Part shown: in pieces, positions 49,901-63,486 of the stretch
Layout: each line of letters begins with the position of its first letter
Numbering within the stretch: the stretch's first letter is position 1
Assembly: GCA_038049695.1 (NCBI GenBank)
Contig: CP142457.1
Coordinates: forward strand, 22,644,501 to 22,708,500
Direction: 5' to 3'
Origin: Cinnamomum chago
Lineage: Eukaryota > Streptophyta > Magnoliopsida > Laurales > Lauraceae
DNA length: 64,000 nt
Notes under the pieces: model-generated
Database searches by the model: none
Told to the model about the DNA's origin: nothing
The model's input: the letters and a program-made list of their open reading frames with translations, nothing else
Translations under genes and position numbers: made by a program

Positions 49901-50854
49901 TGTTGAGTCAATAACTTTCTAGAGCCGCACAGATTATGTTTTCGTTCAAAAGTACCGTACGACCCTCGCACGAAGTTCCGGTTCTCGCCCTGGCAAACAC
50001 TGAACTCCCCGAAAGTGATTTCCACACCCAAGACTCGCCCGAAACCCGTAGTAAGCCGAAGTGTAGCTCGGAACATCCTAAAAATCGCATCTCATCCCAA
50101 AATCCCTTCATATGGATTTAGAGGCGTACGACAAGACAGGGACATCCGAAACCCCTTTTAGTTTAAAACTTGATCCCGGATATTTCTAGAGGTTGACTTT
50201 GTACACAGAGTCGCAACAGACAAGGTGTGGAGTCAACAATTTCCTAGTGCCGCAAAGATTCTGCTTTACTACATAAGTATCGTACGTCCCGCGCGAAGTT
50301 CGGGTTTTCTCCTTTACAACCAGAGAACTCCCCGAAAGTGTTTACCATACCCAAGGTTCGCCCGAAACCCGTTTTAAACCGAGAAGTAGCTCGAAATATC
50401 CTAAAATGTGCATCTCAACCCAGAATACCTTCAAATGGATTTCGAGGCGTGAGACAAGAGAAAGACACCCGAAACCCCTTCTAGAGTAAAACGTGATCCT
50501 GGAATTCTCTAGAGGGAGTCTTTGGACCAAGAGTCGCATTAAAACACAGTGTAGAGTCAACCATATGCTCGAGCCGCATAGATTGTGTTTTCGTACTAAA
50601 GGACCGTACGACCCGCACGAAGTTCGGGTTTCCGCCTTTACAAGCACTGAACTCCCCGAATGTGTCTTCCCTACCCAAGATTCGCCCGAAACCCGTTTTA
50701 AACCGAAAAGTAGCTCGAAATATCTTAAAGAGCGCATCTCAACCCAGAATCCCTTCAAATGGATTTGGAGCCGTAAGGAAAGATAGAGACACCCGAAACC
50801 CCATTTAGAGTAAAACGCAATCCCGGAGTATTCCAAACGGAGTCTTTGGACCAA
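46967..50854 (+). repeat. Four-unit block (3888 bp), copy 2
   Basis: Units 49 to 52 (46967, 47939, 48911, 49883) follow the same succession of C haplotypes as units 45 to 48 and repeat the ATTGCAAACGG (49861) and GTCAATAAC (49912) variants. Unit 49 has a private GACACCTGAAACC (T at 47878) and a GGAGTATTCC end, unlike unit 45. Unit 47 has CAACAACTTCC in B, which unit 51 lacks. Confidence 0.86.
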
Positions 50855-52798
50855 GAGTCGCATGAAACACAGTGTTGAGTCAACAACTTTCTAGAGCCGC
50901 ACAGATTATGTTTTCGTTCAAAAGTACCGTACGACCCTCGCACGAAGTTCCGGTTCTCGCCCTGGCAAACACTGAACTCCCCGAAAGTGATTTCCACACC
51001 CAAGACTCGCCCGAAACCCGTAGTAAGCCGAAGTGTAGCTCGGAACATCCTAAAAATCGCATCTCATCCCAAAATCCCTTCATATGGATTTAGAGGCGTA
51101 CGACAAGACAGGGACATCCGAAACCCCTTTTAGTTTAAAACTTGATCCCGGATATTTCTAGAGGTTGACTTTGTACACAGAGTCGCAACAAACAAGGTGT
51201 GGAGTCAACAATTTCCTAGTGCCGCAAAGATTCTGCTTTACTACATAAGTATCGTACGTCCCGCGCGAAGTTCGGGTTTTCTCCTTTACAACCAGAGAAC
51301 TCCCCGAAAGTGTTTACCATACCCAAGGTTCGCCCGAAACCCGTTTTAAACCGAGAAGTAGCTCGAAATATCCTAAAATGTGCATCTCAACCCAGAATAC
51401 CTTCAAATGGATTTCGAGGCGTGAGACAAGAGAAGGACACCCGAAACCCCTTCTAGAGTAAAACGTGATCCTGGAATTCTCTAGAGGGAGTCTTTGGACC
51501 AAGAGTCGCATTAAAACACAGTGTAGAGTCAACCTTATGCTCGAGCCGCATAGATTGTGTTTTCGTACTAAAGGACCGTACGACCCGCACGAAGTTCGGG
51601 TTTCCGCCTTTACAAGCACTGAACTCCCCGAATGTGTCTTCCCTACCCAAGATTCGCCCGAAACCCGTTTTAAACCGAAAAGTAGCTCGAAATATCTTAA
51701 AGAGCGCATCTCAACCCAGAATCCCTTCAAATGGATTTGGAGCCGTAAGGAAAGATAGAGACACCCGAAACCCCATTTAGAGTAAAACGCAATCCCGGAG
51801 TATTCCAAACGGAGTCTTTGGACCAAGAGTCGCATGAAACACAGTGTTGAGTCAACAACTTTCTAGAGCCGCACAGATTATGTTTTCGTTCAAAAGTACC
51901 GTACGACCCTCGCACGAAGTTCCGGTTCTCGCCCTGGCAAACACTGAACTCCCCGAAAGTGATTTCCACACCCAAGACTCGCCCGAAACCCGTAGTAAGC
52001 CGAAGTGTAGCTCGGAACATCCTAAAAATCGCATCTCATCCCAAAATCCCTTCATATGGATTTAGAGGCGTACGACAAGACAGGGACATCCGAAACCCCT
52101 TTTAGTTTAAAACTTGATCCCGGATATTTCTAGAGGTTGACTTTGTACACAGAGTCGCAACAAACAAGGTGTGGAGTCAACAATTTCCTAGTGCCGCAAA
52201 GATTCTGCTTTACTACATAAGTATCGTACGTCCCGCGCGAAGTTCGGGTTTTCTCCTTTACAACCAGAGAACTCCCCGAAAGTGTTTACCATACCCAAGG
52301 TTCGCCCGAAACCCGTTTTAAACCGAGAAGTAGCTCGAAATATCCTAAAATGTGCATCTCAACCCAGAATACCTTCAAATGGATTTCGAGGCGTGAGACA
52401 AGAGAAGGACACCCGAAACCCCTTCTAGAGTAAAACGTCATCCTGGAATTCTCTAGAGGGAGTCTTTGGACCAAGAGTCGCATTAAAACACAGTGTAGAG
52501 TCAACCTTATGCTCGAGCCGCATAGATTGTGTTTTCGTACTAAAGGACCGTACGACCCGCACGAAGTTCGGGTTTCCGCCTTTACAAGCACTGAACTCCC
52601 CGAATGTGTCTTCCCTACCCAAGATTCGCCCGAAACCCGTTTTAAACCGAAAAGTAGCTCGAAATATCTTAAAGAGCGCATCTCAACCCAGAATCCCTTC
52701 AAATGGATTTGGAGCCGTAAGGAAAGATAGAGACACCCGAAACCCCATTTAGAGTAAAACGCAATCCCGGAGTATTCCAAACGGAGTCTTTGGACCAA
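50855..52798 (+). repeat. HOR units 53 and 54
   Basis: Unit 53 carries the recombinant C haplotype GTGATCC (about 51467) with CCTTATG (about 51533) and CAAGCACTG. Unit 54 has the ordinary GTCATCC/CCTTATG haplotype with CAAGCACTG. Both are 972 bp long. Confidence 0.85.
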
Positions 52799-55700
52799 GA
52801 GTCGCATGAAACACAGTGTTGAGTCAACAACTTTCTAGAGCCGCACAGATTATGTTTTCGTTCAAAAGTACCGTACGACCCTCGCACGAAGTTCCGGTTC
52901 TCGCCCTGGCAAACACTGAACTCCCCGAAAGTGATTTCCACACCCAAGACTCGCCCGAAACCCGTAGTAAGCCGAAGTGTAGCTCGGAACATCCTAAAAA
53001 TCGCATCTCATCCCAAAATCCCTTCATATGGATTTAGAGGCGTACGACAAGACAGGGACATCCGAAACCCCTTTTAGTTTAAAACTTGATCCCGGATATT
53101 TCTAGAGGTTGACTTTGTACACAGAGTCGCAACAGACAAGGTGTGGAGTCAACAATTTCCTAGTGCCGCAAAGATTCTGCTTTACTACATAAGTATCGTA
53201 CGTCCCGCGCGAAGTTCGGGTTTTCTCCTTTACAACCAGAGAACTCCCCGAAAGTGTTTACCATACCCAAGGTTCGCCCGAAACCCGTTTTAAACCCAGA
53301 AGTAGCTCGAAATATCCTAAAATGTGCATCTCAACCCAGAATACCTTCAAATGGATTTCGAGGCGTGAGACAAGAGAAAGACACCCGAAACCCCTTCTAG
53401 AGTAAAACGTGATCCTGGAATTCTCTAGAGGGAGTCTTTGGACCAAGAGTCGCATTAAAACACAGTGTAGAGTCAACCATATGCTCGAGCCGCATAGATT
53501 GTGTTTTCGTACTAAAGGACCGTACGACCCGCACGAAGTTCGGGTTTCCGCCTTTACAAGCACTGAACTCCCCGAATGTGTCTTCCCTACCCAAGATTCG
53601 CCCGAAACCCGTTTTAAACCGAAAAGTAGCTCGAAATATCTTAAAGAGCGCATCTCAACCCAGAATCCCTTCAAATGGATTTGGAGCCGTAAGGAAAGAT
53701 AGAGACACCCGAAACCCCATTTAGAGTAAAACGCAATCCCGGAGTATTCCAAACGGAGTCTTTGGACCAAGAGTCGCATGAAACACAGTGTTGAGTCAAC
53801 AACTTTCTAGAGCCGCACAGATTATGTTTTCGTTCAAAAGTACCGTACGACCCTCGCACGAAGTTCCGGTTCTCGCCCTGGCAAACACTGAACTCCCCGA
53901 AAGTGATTTCCACACCCAAGACTCGCCCGAAACCCGTAGTAAGCCGAAGTGTAGCTCGGAACATCCTAAAAATCGCATCTCATCCTAAAATCCCTTCATA
54001 TGGATTTAGAGGCGTACGACAAGACAGGGACATCCGAAACCCCTTTTAGTTTAAAACTTGATCCCGGATATTTCTAGAGGTTGACTTTGTACACAGAGTC
54101 GCAACAAACAAGGTGTGGAGTCAACAATTTCCTAGTGCCGCAAAGATTCTGCTTTACTACATAAGTATCGTACGTCCCGCGCGAAGTTCGGGTTTTCTCC
54201 TTTACAACCAGAGAACTCCCCGAAAGTGTTTACCATACCCAAGGTTCGCCCGAAACCCGTTTTAAACCGAGAAGTAGCTCGAAATATCCTAAAATGTGCA
54301 TCTCAACCCAGAATACCTTCAAATGGATTTCGAGGCGTGAGACAAGAGAAGGACACCCGAAACCCCTTCTAGAGTAAAACGTCATCCTGGAATTCTCTAG
54401 AGGGAGTCTTTGGACCAAGAGTCGCATTAAAACACAGTGTAGAGTCAACCTTATGCTCGAGCCGCATAGATTGTGTTTTCGTACTAAAGGACCGTACGAC
54501 CCGCACGAAGTTCGGGTTTCCGCCTTTACAAGCACTGAACTCCCCGAATGTGTCTTCCCTACCCAAGATTCGCCCGAAACCCGTTTTAAACCGAAAAGTA
54601 GCTCGAAATATCTTAAAGAGCGCATCTCAACCCAGAATCCCTTCAAATGGATTTGGAGCCGTGAGGAAAGATAGAGACACCCGAAACCCCATTTAGAGTA
54701 AAACGCAATCCCGGAGTATTCCAAACGGAGTCTTTGGACCAAGAGTCGCATGAAACACAGTGTTGAGTCAACAACTTTCTAGAGCCGCACAGATTATGTT
54801 TTCGTTCAAAAGTACCGTACGACCCTCGCACGAAGTTCCGGTTCTCGCCCTGGCAAACACTGAACTCCCCGAAAGTGATTTCCACACCCAAGACTCGCCC
54901 GAAACCCGTAGTAAGCCGAAGTGTAGCTCGGAACATCCTAAAAATCGCATCTCATCCCAAAATCCCTTCATATGGATTTAGAGGCGTACGACAAGACAGG
55001 GACATCCGAAACCCCTTTTAGTTTAAAACTTGATCCCGGATATTTCTAGAGGTTGACTTTGTACACAGAGTCGCAACAGACAAGGTGTGGAGTCAACAAT
55101 TTCCTAGTGCCGCAAAGATTCTGCTTTACTACATAAGTATCGTACGTCCCGCGCGAAGTTCGGGTTTTCTCCTTTACAACCAGAGAACTCCCCGAAAGTG
55201 TTTACCATACCCAAGGTTCGCCCGAAACCCGTTTTAAACCGAGAAGTAGCTCGAAATATCCTAAAATGTGCATCTCAACCCAGAATACCTTCAAATGGAT
55301 TTCGAGGCGTGAGACAAGAGAAAGACACCCGAAACCCCTTCTAGAGTAAAACGTGATCCTGGAATTCTCTAGAGGGAGTCTTTGGACCAAGAGTCGCATT
55401 AAAACACAGTGTAGAGTCAACCATATGCTCGAGCCGCATAGATTGTGTTTTCGTACTAAAGGACCGTACGACCCGCACGAAGTTCGGGTTTCCGCCTTTA
55501 CAAGCACTGAACTCCCCGAATGTGTCTTCCCTACCCAAGATTCGCCCGAAACCCGTTTTAAACCGAAAAGTAGCTCGAAATATCTTAAAGAGCGCTCTCA
55601 ACCCAGAATCCCTTCAAATGGATTTGGAGCCGTAAGGAAAGATAGAGACACCCGAAACCCCATTTAGAGTAAAACGCAATCCCGGAGTATTCCAAACGGA

Positions 55701-56685
55701 GTCTTTGGACCAAGAGTCGCATGAAACACAGTGTTGAGTCAACAACTTTCTAGAGCCGCACAGATTATGTTTTCGTTCAAAAGTACCGTACGACCCTCGC
55801 ACGAAGTTCCGGTTCTCGCCCTGGCAAACACTGAACTCCCCGAAAGTGATTTCCACACCCAAGACTCGCCCGAAACCCGTAGTAAGCCGAAGTGTAGCTC
55901 GGAACATCCTAAAAATCGCATCTCATCCCAAAATCCCTTCATATGGATTTAGAGGCGTACGACAAGACAGGGACATCCGAAACCCCTTTTAGTTTAAAAC
56001 TTGATCCCGGATATTTCTAGAGGTTGACTTTGTACACAGAGTCGCAACAAACAAGGTGTGGAGTCAACAATTTCCTAGTGCCGCAAAGATTCTGCTTTAC
56101 TACATAAGTATCGTACGTCCCGCGCGAAGTTCGGGTTTTCTCCTTTACAACCAGAGAACTCCCCGAAAGTGTTTACCATACCCAAGGTTCGCCCGAAACC
56201 CGTTTTAAACCGAGAAGTAGCTCGAAATATCCTAAAATGTGCATCTCAACCCAGAATACCTTCAAATGGATTTCGAGGCGTGAGACAAGAGAAGGACACC
56301 CGAAACCCCTTCTAGAGTAAAACGTCATCCTGGAATTCTCTAGAGGGAGTCTTTGGACCAAGAGTCGCATTAAAACACAGTGTAGAGTCAACCTTATGCT
56401 CGAGCCGCATAGATTGTGTTTTCGTACTAAAGGACCGTACGACCCGCACGAAGTTCGGGTTTCCGCCTTTACAAGCACTGAACTCCCCGAATGTGTCTTC
56501 CCTACCCAAGATTCGCCCGAAACCCGTTTTAAACCGAAAAGTAGCTCGAAATATCTTAAAGAGCGCATCTCAACCCAGAATCCCTTCAAATGGATTTGGA
56601 GCCGTAAGGAAAGATAGAGACACCCGAAACCCCATTTAGAGTAAAACGCAATCCCGGAGTATTCCAAACGGAGTCTTTGGACCAA
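52799..56685 (+). repeat. HOR units 55 to 58 (3887 bp block, copy 1)
   Basis: Units start at 52799, 53771, 54743 and 55714. Unit 55 has the rare TAAACCCAGAAG (C at 53297), repeated at 57184, 3887 bp away. Unit 56 has a private CATCCTAAAATCC near 53985 and the rare CCGTGAGGAAAG (G at 54663), repeated at 61464, 6801 bp away. Unit 57 is 971 bp, with the 1-bp deletion at 55595. C haplotypes alternate between CCATATG (55, 57) and CCTTATG (56, 58). Confidence 0.86.
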
Positions 56686-59600
56686 GAGTCGCATGAAACA
56701 CAGTGTTGAGTCAACAACTTTCTAGAGCCGCACAGATTATGTTTTCGTTCAAAAGTACCGTACGACCCTCGCACGAAGTTCCGGTTCTCGCCCTGGCAAA
56801 CACTGAACTCCCCGAAAGTGATTTCCACACCCAAGACTCGCCCGAAACCCGTAGTAAGCCGAAGTGTAGCTCGGAACATCCTAAAAATCGCATCTCATCC
56901 CAAAATCCCTTCATATGGATTTAGAGGCGTACGACAAGACAGGGACATCCGAAACCCCTTTTAGTTTAAAACTTGATCCCGGATATTTCTAGAGGTTGAC
57001 TTTGTACACAGAGTCGCAACAGACAAGGTGTGGAGTCAACAATTTCCTAGTGCCGCAAAGATTCTGCTTTACTACATAAGTATCGTACGTCCCGCGCGAA
57101 GTTCGGGTTTTCTCCTTTACAACCAGAGAACTCCCCGAAAGTGTTTACCATACCCAAGGTTCGCCCGAAACCCGTTTTAAACCCAGAAGTAGCTCGAAAT
57201 ATCCTAAAATGTGCATCTCAACCCAGAATACCTTCAAATGGATTTCGAGGCGTGAGACAAGAGAAAGACACCCGAAACCCCTTCTAGAGTAAAACGTGAT
57301 CCTGGAATTCTCTAGAGGGAGTCTTTGGACCAAGAGTCGCATTAAAACACAGTGTAGAGTCAACCATATGCTCGAGCCGCATAGATTGTGTTTTCGTACT
57401 AAAGGACCGTACGACCCGCACGAAGTTCGGGTTTCCGCCTTTACAAGCACTGAACTCCCCGAATGTGTCTTCCCTACCCAAGATTCGCCCGAAACCCGTT
57501 TTAAACCGAAAAGTAGCTCGAAATATCTTAAAGAGCGCTCTCAACCCAGAATCCCTTCAAATGGATTTGGAGCCGTAAGGAAAGATAGAGACACCCGAAA
57601 CCCCATTTAGAGTAAAACGCAATCCCGGAGTATTCCAAACGGAGTCTTTGGACCAAGAGTCGCATGAAACACAGTGTTGAGTCAACAACTTTCTAGAGCC
57701 GCACAGATTATGTTTTCGTTCAAAAGTACCGTACGACCCTCGCACGAAGTTCCGGTTCTCGCCCTGGCAAACACTGAACTCCCCGAAAGTGATTTCCACA
57801 CCCAAGACTCGCCCGAAACCCGTAGTAAGCCGAAGTGTAGCTCGGAACATCCTAAAAATCGCATCTCATCCCAAAATCCCTTCATATGGATTTAGAGGCG
57901 TACGACAAGACAGGGACATCCGAAACCCCTTTTAGTTTAAAACTTGATCCCGGATATTTCTAGAGGTTGACTTTGTACACAGAGTCGCAACAAACAAGGT
58001 GTGGAGTCAACAATTTCCTAGTGCCGCAAAGATTCTGCTTTACTACATAAGTATCGTACGTCCCGCGCGAAGTTCGGGTTTTCTCCTTTACAACCAGAGA
58101 ACTCCCCGAAAGTGTTTACCATACCCAAGGTTCGCCCGAAACCCGTTTTAAACCGAGAAGTAGCTCGAAATATCCTAAAATGTGCATCTCAACCCAGAAT
58201 ACCTTCAAATGGATTTCGAGGCGTGAGACAAGAGAAGGACACCCGAAACCCCTTCTAGAGTAAAACGTCATCCTGGAATTCTCTAGAGGGAGTCTTTGGA
58301 CCAAGAGTCGCATTAAAACACAGTGTAGAGTCAACCTTATGCTCGAGCCGCATAGATTGTGTTTTCGTACTAAAGGACCGTACGACCCGCACGAAGTTCG
58401 GGTTTCCGCCTTTACAAGCACTGAACTCCCCGAATGTGTCTTCCCTACCCAAGATTCGCCCGAAACCCGTTTTAAACCGAAAAGTAGCTCGAAATATCTT
58501 AAAGAGCGCATCTCAACCCAGAATCCCTTCAAATGGATTTGGAGCCGTAAGGAAAGATAGAGACACCCGAAACCCCATTTAGAGTAAAACGCAATCCCGG
58601 AGTATTCCAAACGGAGTCTTTGGACCAAGAGTCGCATGAAACACAGTGTTGAGTCAACAACTTTCTAGAGCCGCACAGATTATGTTTTCGTTCAAAAGTA
58701 CCGTACGACCCTCGCACGAAGTTCCGGTTCTCGCCCTGGCAAACACTGAACTCCCCGAAAGTGATTTCCACACCCAAGACTCGCCCGAAACCCGTAGTAA
58801 GCCGAAGTGTAGCTCGGAACATCCTAAAAATCGCATCTCATCCCAAAATCCCTTCATATGGATTTAGAGGCGTACGACAAGACAGGGACATCCGAAACCC
58901 CTTTTAGTTTAAAACTTGATCCCGGATATTTCTAGAGGTTGACTTTGTACACAGAGTCGCAACAAACAAGGTGTGGAGTCAACAATTTCCTAGTGCCGCA
59001 AAGATTCTGCTTTACTACATAAGTATCGTACGTCCCGCGCGAAGTTCGGGTTTTCTCCTTTACAACCAGAGAACTCCCCGAAAGTGTTTACCATACCCAA
59101 GGTTCGCCCGAAACCCGTTTTAAACCGAGAAGTAGCTCGAAATATCCTAAAATGTGCATCTCAACCCAGAATACCTTCAAATGGATTTCGAGGCGTGAGA
59201 CAAGAGAAGGACACCCGAAACCCCTTCTAGAGTAAAACGTCATCCTGGAATTCTCTAGAGGGAGTCTTTGGACCAAGAGTCGCATTAAAACACAGTGTAG
59301 AGTCAACCTTATGCTCGAGCCGCATAGATTGTGTTTTCGTACTAAAGGACCGTACGACCCGCACGAAGTTCGGGTTTCCGCCTTTACAAGCACTGAACTC
59401 CCCGAATGTGTCTTCCCTACCCAAGATTCGCCCGAAACCCGTTTTAAACCGAAAAGTAGCTCGAAATATCTTAAAGAGCGCTCTCAACCCAGAATCCCTT
59501 CAAATGGATTTGGAGCCGTAAGGAAAGATAGAGACACCCGAAACCCCATTTAGAGTAAAACGCAATCCCGGAGTATTCCTAACGGAGTCTTTGGACCAAG

Positions 59601-60571
59601 AGTCGCATGAAACACAGTGTTGAGTCAACAACTTTCTAGAGCCGCACAGATTATGTTTTCGTTCAAAAGTACCGTACGACCCTCGCACGAAGTTCCGGTT
59701 CTCGCCCTGGCAAACACTGAACTCCCCGAAAGTGATTTCCACACCCAAGACTCGCCCGAAACCCGTAGTAAGCCGAAGTGTAGCTCGGAACATCCTAAAA
59801 ATCGCATCTCATCCCAAAATCCCTTCATATGGATTTAGAGGCGTACGACAAGACAGGGACATCCGAAACCCCTTTTAGTTTAAAACTTGATCCCGGATAT
59901 TTCTAGAGGTTGACTTTGTACACAGAGTCGCAACAGACAAGGTGTGGAGTCAACAATTTCCTAGTGCCGCAAAGATTCTGCTTTACTACATAAGTATCGT
60001 ACGTCCCGCGCGAAGTTCGGGTTTTCTCCTTTACAACCAGAGAACTCCCCGAAAGTGTTTACCATACCCAAGGTTCGCCCGAAACCCGTTTTAAACCGAG
60101 AAGTAGCTCGAAATATCCTAAAATGTGCATCTCAACCCAGAATACCTTCAAATGGATTTCGAGGCGTGAGACAAGAGAAGGACACCCGAAACCCCTTCTA
60201 GAGTAAAACGTGATCCTGGAATTCTCTAGAGGGAGTCTTTGGACCAAGAGTCGCATTAAAACACAGTGTAGAGTCAACCTTATGCTCGAGCCGCATAGAT
60301 TGTGTTTTCGTACTAAAGGACCGTACGACCCGCACGAAGTTCGGGTTTCCGCCTTTACAAACACTGAACTCCCCGAATGTGTCTTCCCTACCCAAGATTC
60401 GCCCGAAACCCGTTTTAAACCGAAAAGTAGCTCGAAATATCTTAAAGAGCGCATCTCAACCCAGAATCCCTTCAAATGGATTTGGAGCCGTAAGGAAAGA
60501 TAGAGACACCCGAAACCCCATTTAGAGTAAAACGCAATCCCGGAGTATTCCAAACGGAGTCTTTGGACCAA
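56686..60571 (+). repeat. HOR units 59 to 62
   Basis: Units start at 56686, 57657, 58629 and 59600. Unit 59 shares TAAACCCAGAAG with unit 55 but has the 1-bp deletion at 57538, which unit 55 lacks. Unit 61 has the deletion at 59481 on the CCTTATG haplotype and a private ATTCCTAACGG near 59580. Unit 62 has the recombinant haplotype GTGATCC with CCTTATG and the ordinary CAAACACTG. Confidence 0.85.
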
Positions 60572-63486
60572 GAGTCGCATGAAACACAGTGTTGAGTCAA
60601 CAACTTTCTAGAGCCGCACAGATTATGTTTTCGTTCAAAAGTACCGTACGACCCTCGCACGAAGTTCCGGTTCTCGCCCTGGCAAACACTGAACTCCCCG
60701 AAAGTGATTTCCACACCCAAGACTCGCCCGAAACCCGTAGTAAGCCGAAGTGTAGCTCGGAACATCCTAAAAATCGCATCTCATCCCAAAATCCCTTCAT
60801 ATGGATTTAGAGGCGTACGACAAGACAGGGACATCCGAAACCCCTTTTAGTTTAAAACTTGATCCCGGATATTTCTAGAGGTTGACTTTGTACACAGAGT
60901 CGCAACAAACAAGGTGTGGAGTCAACAATTTCCTAGTGCCGCAAAGATTCTGCTTTACTACATAAGTATCGTACGTCCCGCGCGAAGTTCGGGTTTTCTC
61001 CTTTACAACCAGAGAACTCCCCGAAAGTGTTTACCATACCCAAGGTTCGCCCGAAACCCGTTTTAAACCGAGAAGTAGCTCGAAATATCCTAAAATGTGC
61101 ATCTCAACCCAGAATACCTTCAAATGGATTTCGAGGCGTGAGACAAGAGAAGGACACCCGAAACCCCTTCTAGAGTAAAACGTCATCCTGGAATTCTCTA
61201 GAGGGAGTCTTTGGACCAAGAGTCGCATTAAAACACAGTGTAGAGTCAACCTTATGCTCGAGCCGCATAGATTGTGTTTTCGTACTAAAGGACCGTACGA
61301 CCCGCACGAAGTTCGGGTTTCCGCCTTTACAAGCACTGAACTCCCCGAATGTGTCTTCCCTACCCAAGATTCGCCCGAAACCCGTTTTAAACCGAAAAGT
61401 AGCTCGAAATATCTTAAAGAGCGCATCTCAACCCAGAATCCCTTCAAATGGATTTGGAGCCGTGAGGAAAGATAGAGACACCCGAAACCCCATTTAGAGT
61501 AAAACGCAATCCCGGAGTATTCCAAACGGAGTCTTTGGACCAAGAGTCGCATGAAACACAGTGTTGAGTCAACAACTTTCTAGAGCCGCACAGATTATGT
61601 TTTCGTTCAAAAGTACCGTACGACCCTCGCACGAAGTTCCGGTTCTCGCCCTGGCAAACACTGAACTCCCCGAAAGTGATTTCCACACCCAAGACTCGCC
61701 CGAAACCCGTAGTAAGCCGAAGTGTAGCTCGGAACATCCTAAAAATCGCATCTCATCCCAAAATCCCTTCATATGGATTTAGAGGCGTACGACAAGACAG
61801 GGACATCCGAAACCCCTTTTAGTTTAAAACTTGATCCCGGATATTTCTAGAGGTTGACTTTGTACACAGAGTCGCAACAGACAAGGTGTGGAGTCAACAA
61901 TTTCCTAGTGCCGCAAAGATTCTGCTTTACTACATAAGTATCGTACGTCCCGCGCGAAGTTCGGGTTTTCTCCTTTACAACCAGAGAACTCCCCGAAAGT
62001 GTTTACCATACCCAAGGTTCGCCCGAAACCCGTTTTAAACCGAGAAGTAGCTCGAAATATCCTAAAATGTGCATCTCAACCCAGAATACCTTCAAATGGA
62101 TTTCGAGGCGTGAGACAAGAGAAAGACACCCGAAACCCCTTCTAGAGTAAAACGTGATCCTGGAATTCTCTAGAGGGAGTCTTTGGACCAAGAGTCGCAT
62201 TAAAACACAGTGTAGAGTCAACCATATGCTCGAGCCGCATAGATTGTGTTTTCGTACTAAAGGACCGTACGACCCGCACGAAGTTCGGGTTTCCGCCTTT
62301 ACAAGCACTGAACTCCCCGAATGTGTCTTCCCTACCCAAGATTCGCCCGAAACCCGTTTTAAACCGAAAAGTAGCTCGAAATATCTTAAAGAGCGCTCTC
62401 AACCCAGAATCCCTTCAAATGGATTTGGAGCCGTAAGGAAAGATAGAGACACCCGAAACCCCATTTAGAGTAAAACGCAATCCCGGAGTATTCCAAACGG
62501 AGTCTTTGGACCAAGAGTCGCATGAAACACAGTGTTGAGTCAACAACTTTCTAGAGCCGCACAGATTATGTTTTCGTTCAAAAGTACCGTACGACCCTCG
62601 CACGAAGTTCCGGTTCTCGCCCTGCCAAACACTGAACTCCCCGAAAGTGATTTCCACACCCAAGACTCGCCCGAAACCCGTAGTAAGCCGAAGTGTAGCT
62701 CGGAACATCCTAAAAATCGCATCTCATCCCAAAATCCCTTCATATGGATTTAGAGGCGTACGACAAGACAGGGACATCCGAAACCCCTTTTAGTTTAAAA
62801 CTTGATCCCGGATATTTCTAGAGGTTGACTTTGTACACAAAGTCGCAACAAACAAGGTGTGGAGTCAACAATTTCCTAGTGCCGCAAAGATTCTGCTTTA
62901 CTACATAAGTATCGTACGTCCCGCGCGAAGTTCGGGTTTTCTCCTTTACAACCAGAGAACTCCCCGAAAGTGTTTACCATACCCAAGGTTCGCCCGAAAC
63001 CCGTTTTAAACCGAGAAGTAGCTCGAAATATCCTAAAATGTGCATCTCAACCCAGAATACCTTCAAATGGATTTCGAGGCGTGAGACAAGAGAAGGACAC
63101 CCGAAACCCCTTCTAGAGTAAAACGTCATCCTGGAATTCTCTAGAGGGAGTCTTTGGACCAAGAGTCGCATTAAAACACAGTGTAGAGTCAACCTTATGC
63201 TCGAGCCGCATAGATTGTGTTTTCGTACTAAAGGACCGTACGACCCGCACGAAGTTCGGGTTTCCGCCTTTACAAACACTGAACTCCCCGAATGTGTCTT
63301 CCCTACCCAAGATTCGCCCGAAACCCGTTTTAAACCGAAAAGTAGCTCGAAATATCTTAAAGAGCGCATCTCAACCCAGAATCCCTTCAAATGGATTTGG
63401 AGCCGTAAGGAAAGATAGAGACACCCGAAACCCCATTTAGAGTAAAACGCAATCCCGGAGTATTCCAAACGGAGTCTTTGGACCAA
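60572..63486 (+). repeat. HOR units 63 to 65, copy of the 53.8-55.7 kb segment followed by a variant unit
   Basis: Units start at 60572, 61544 and 62515. Units 63 and 64 repeat units 56 and 57, sharing CCGTGAGGAAAG (61464) and the 1-bp deletion on a CCATATG haplotype (62396). Unit 65 has private CCCTGCCAAAC near 62625 and GTACACAAAGTCG near 62840, and an ordinary CAAACACTG in C. Confidence 0.85.
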
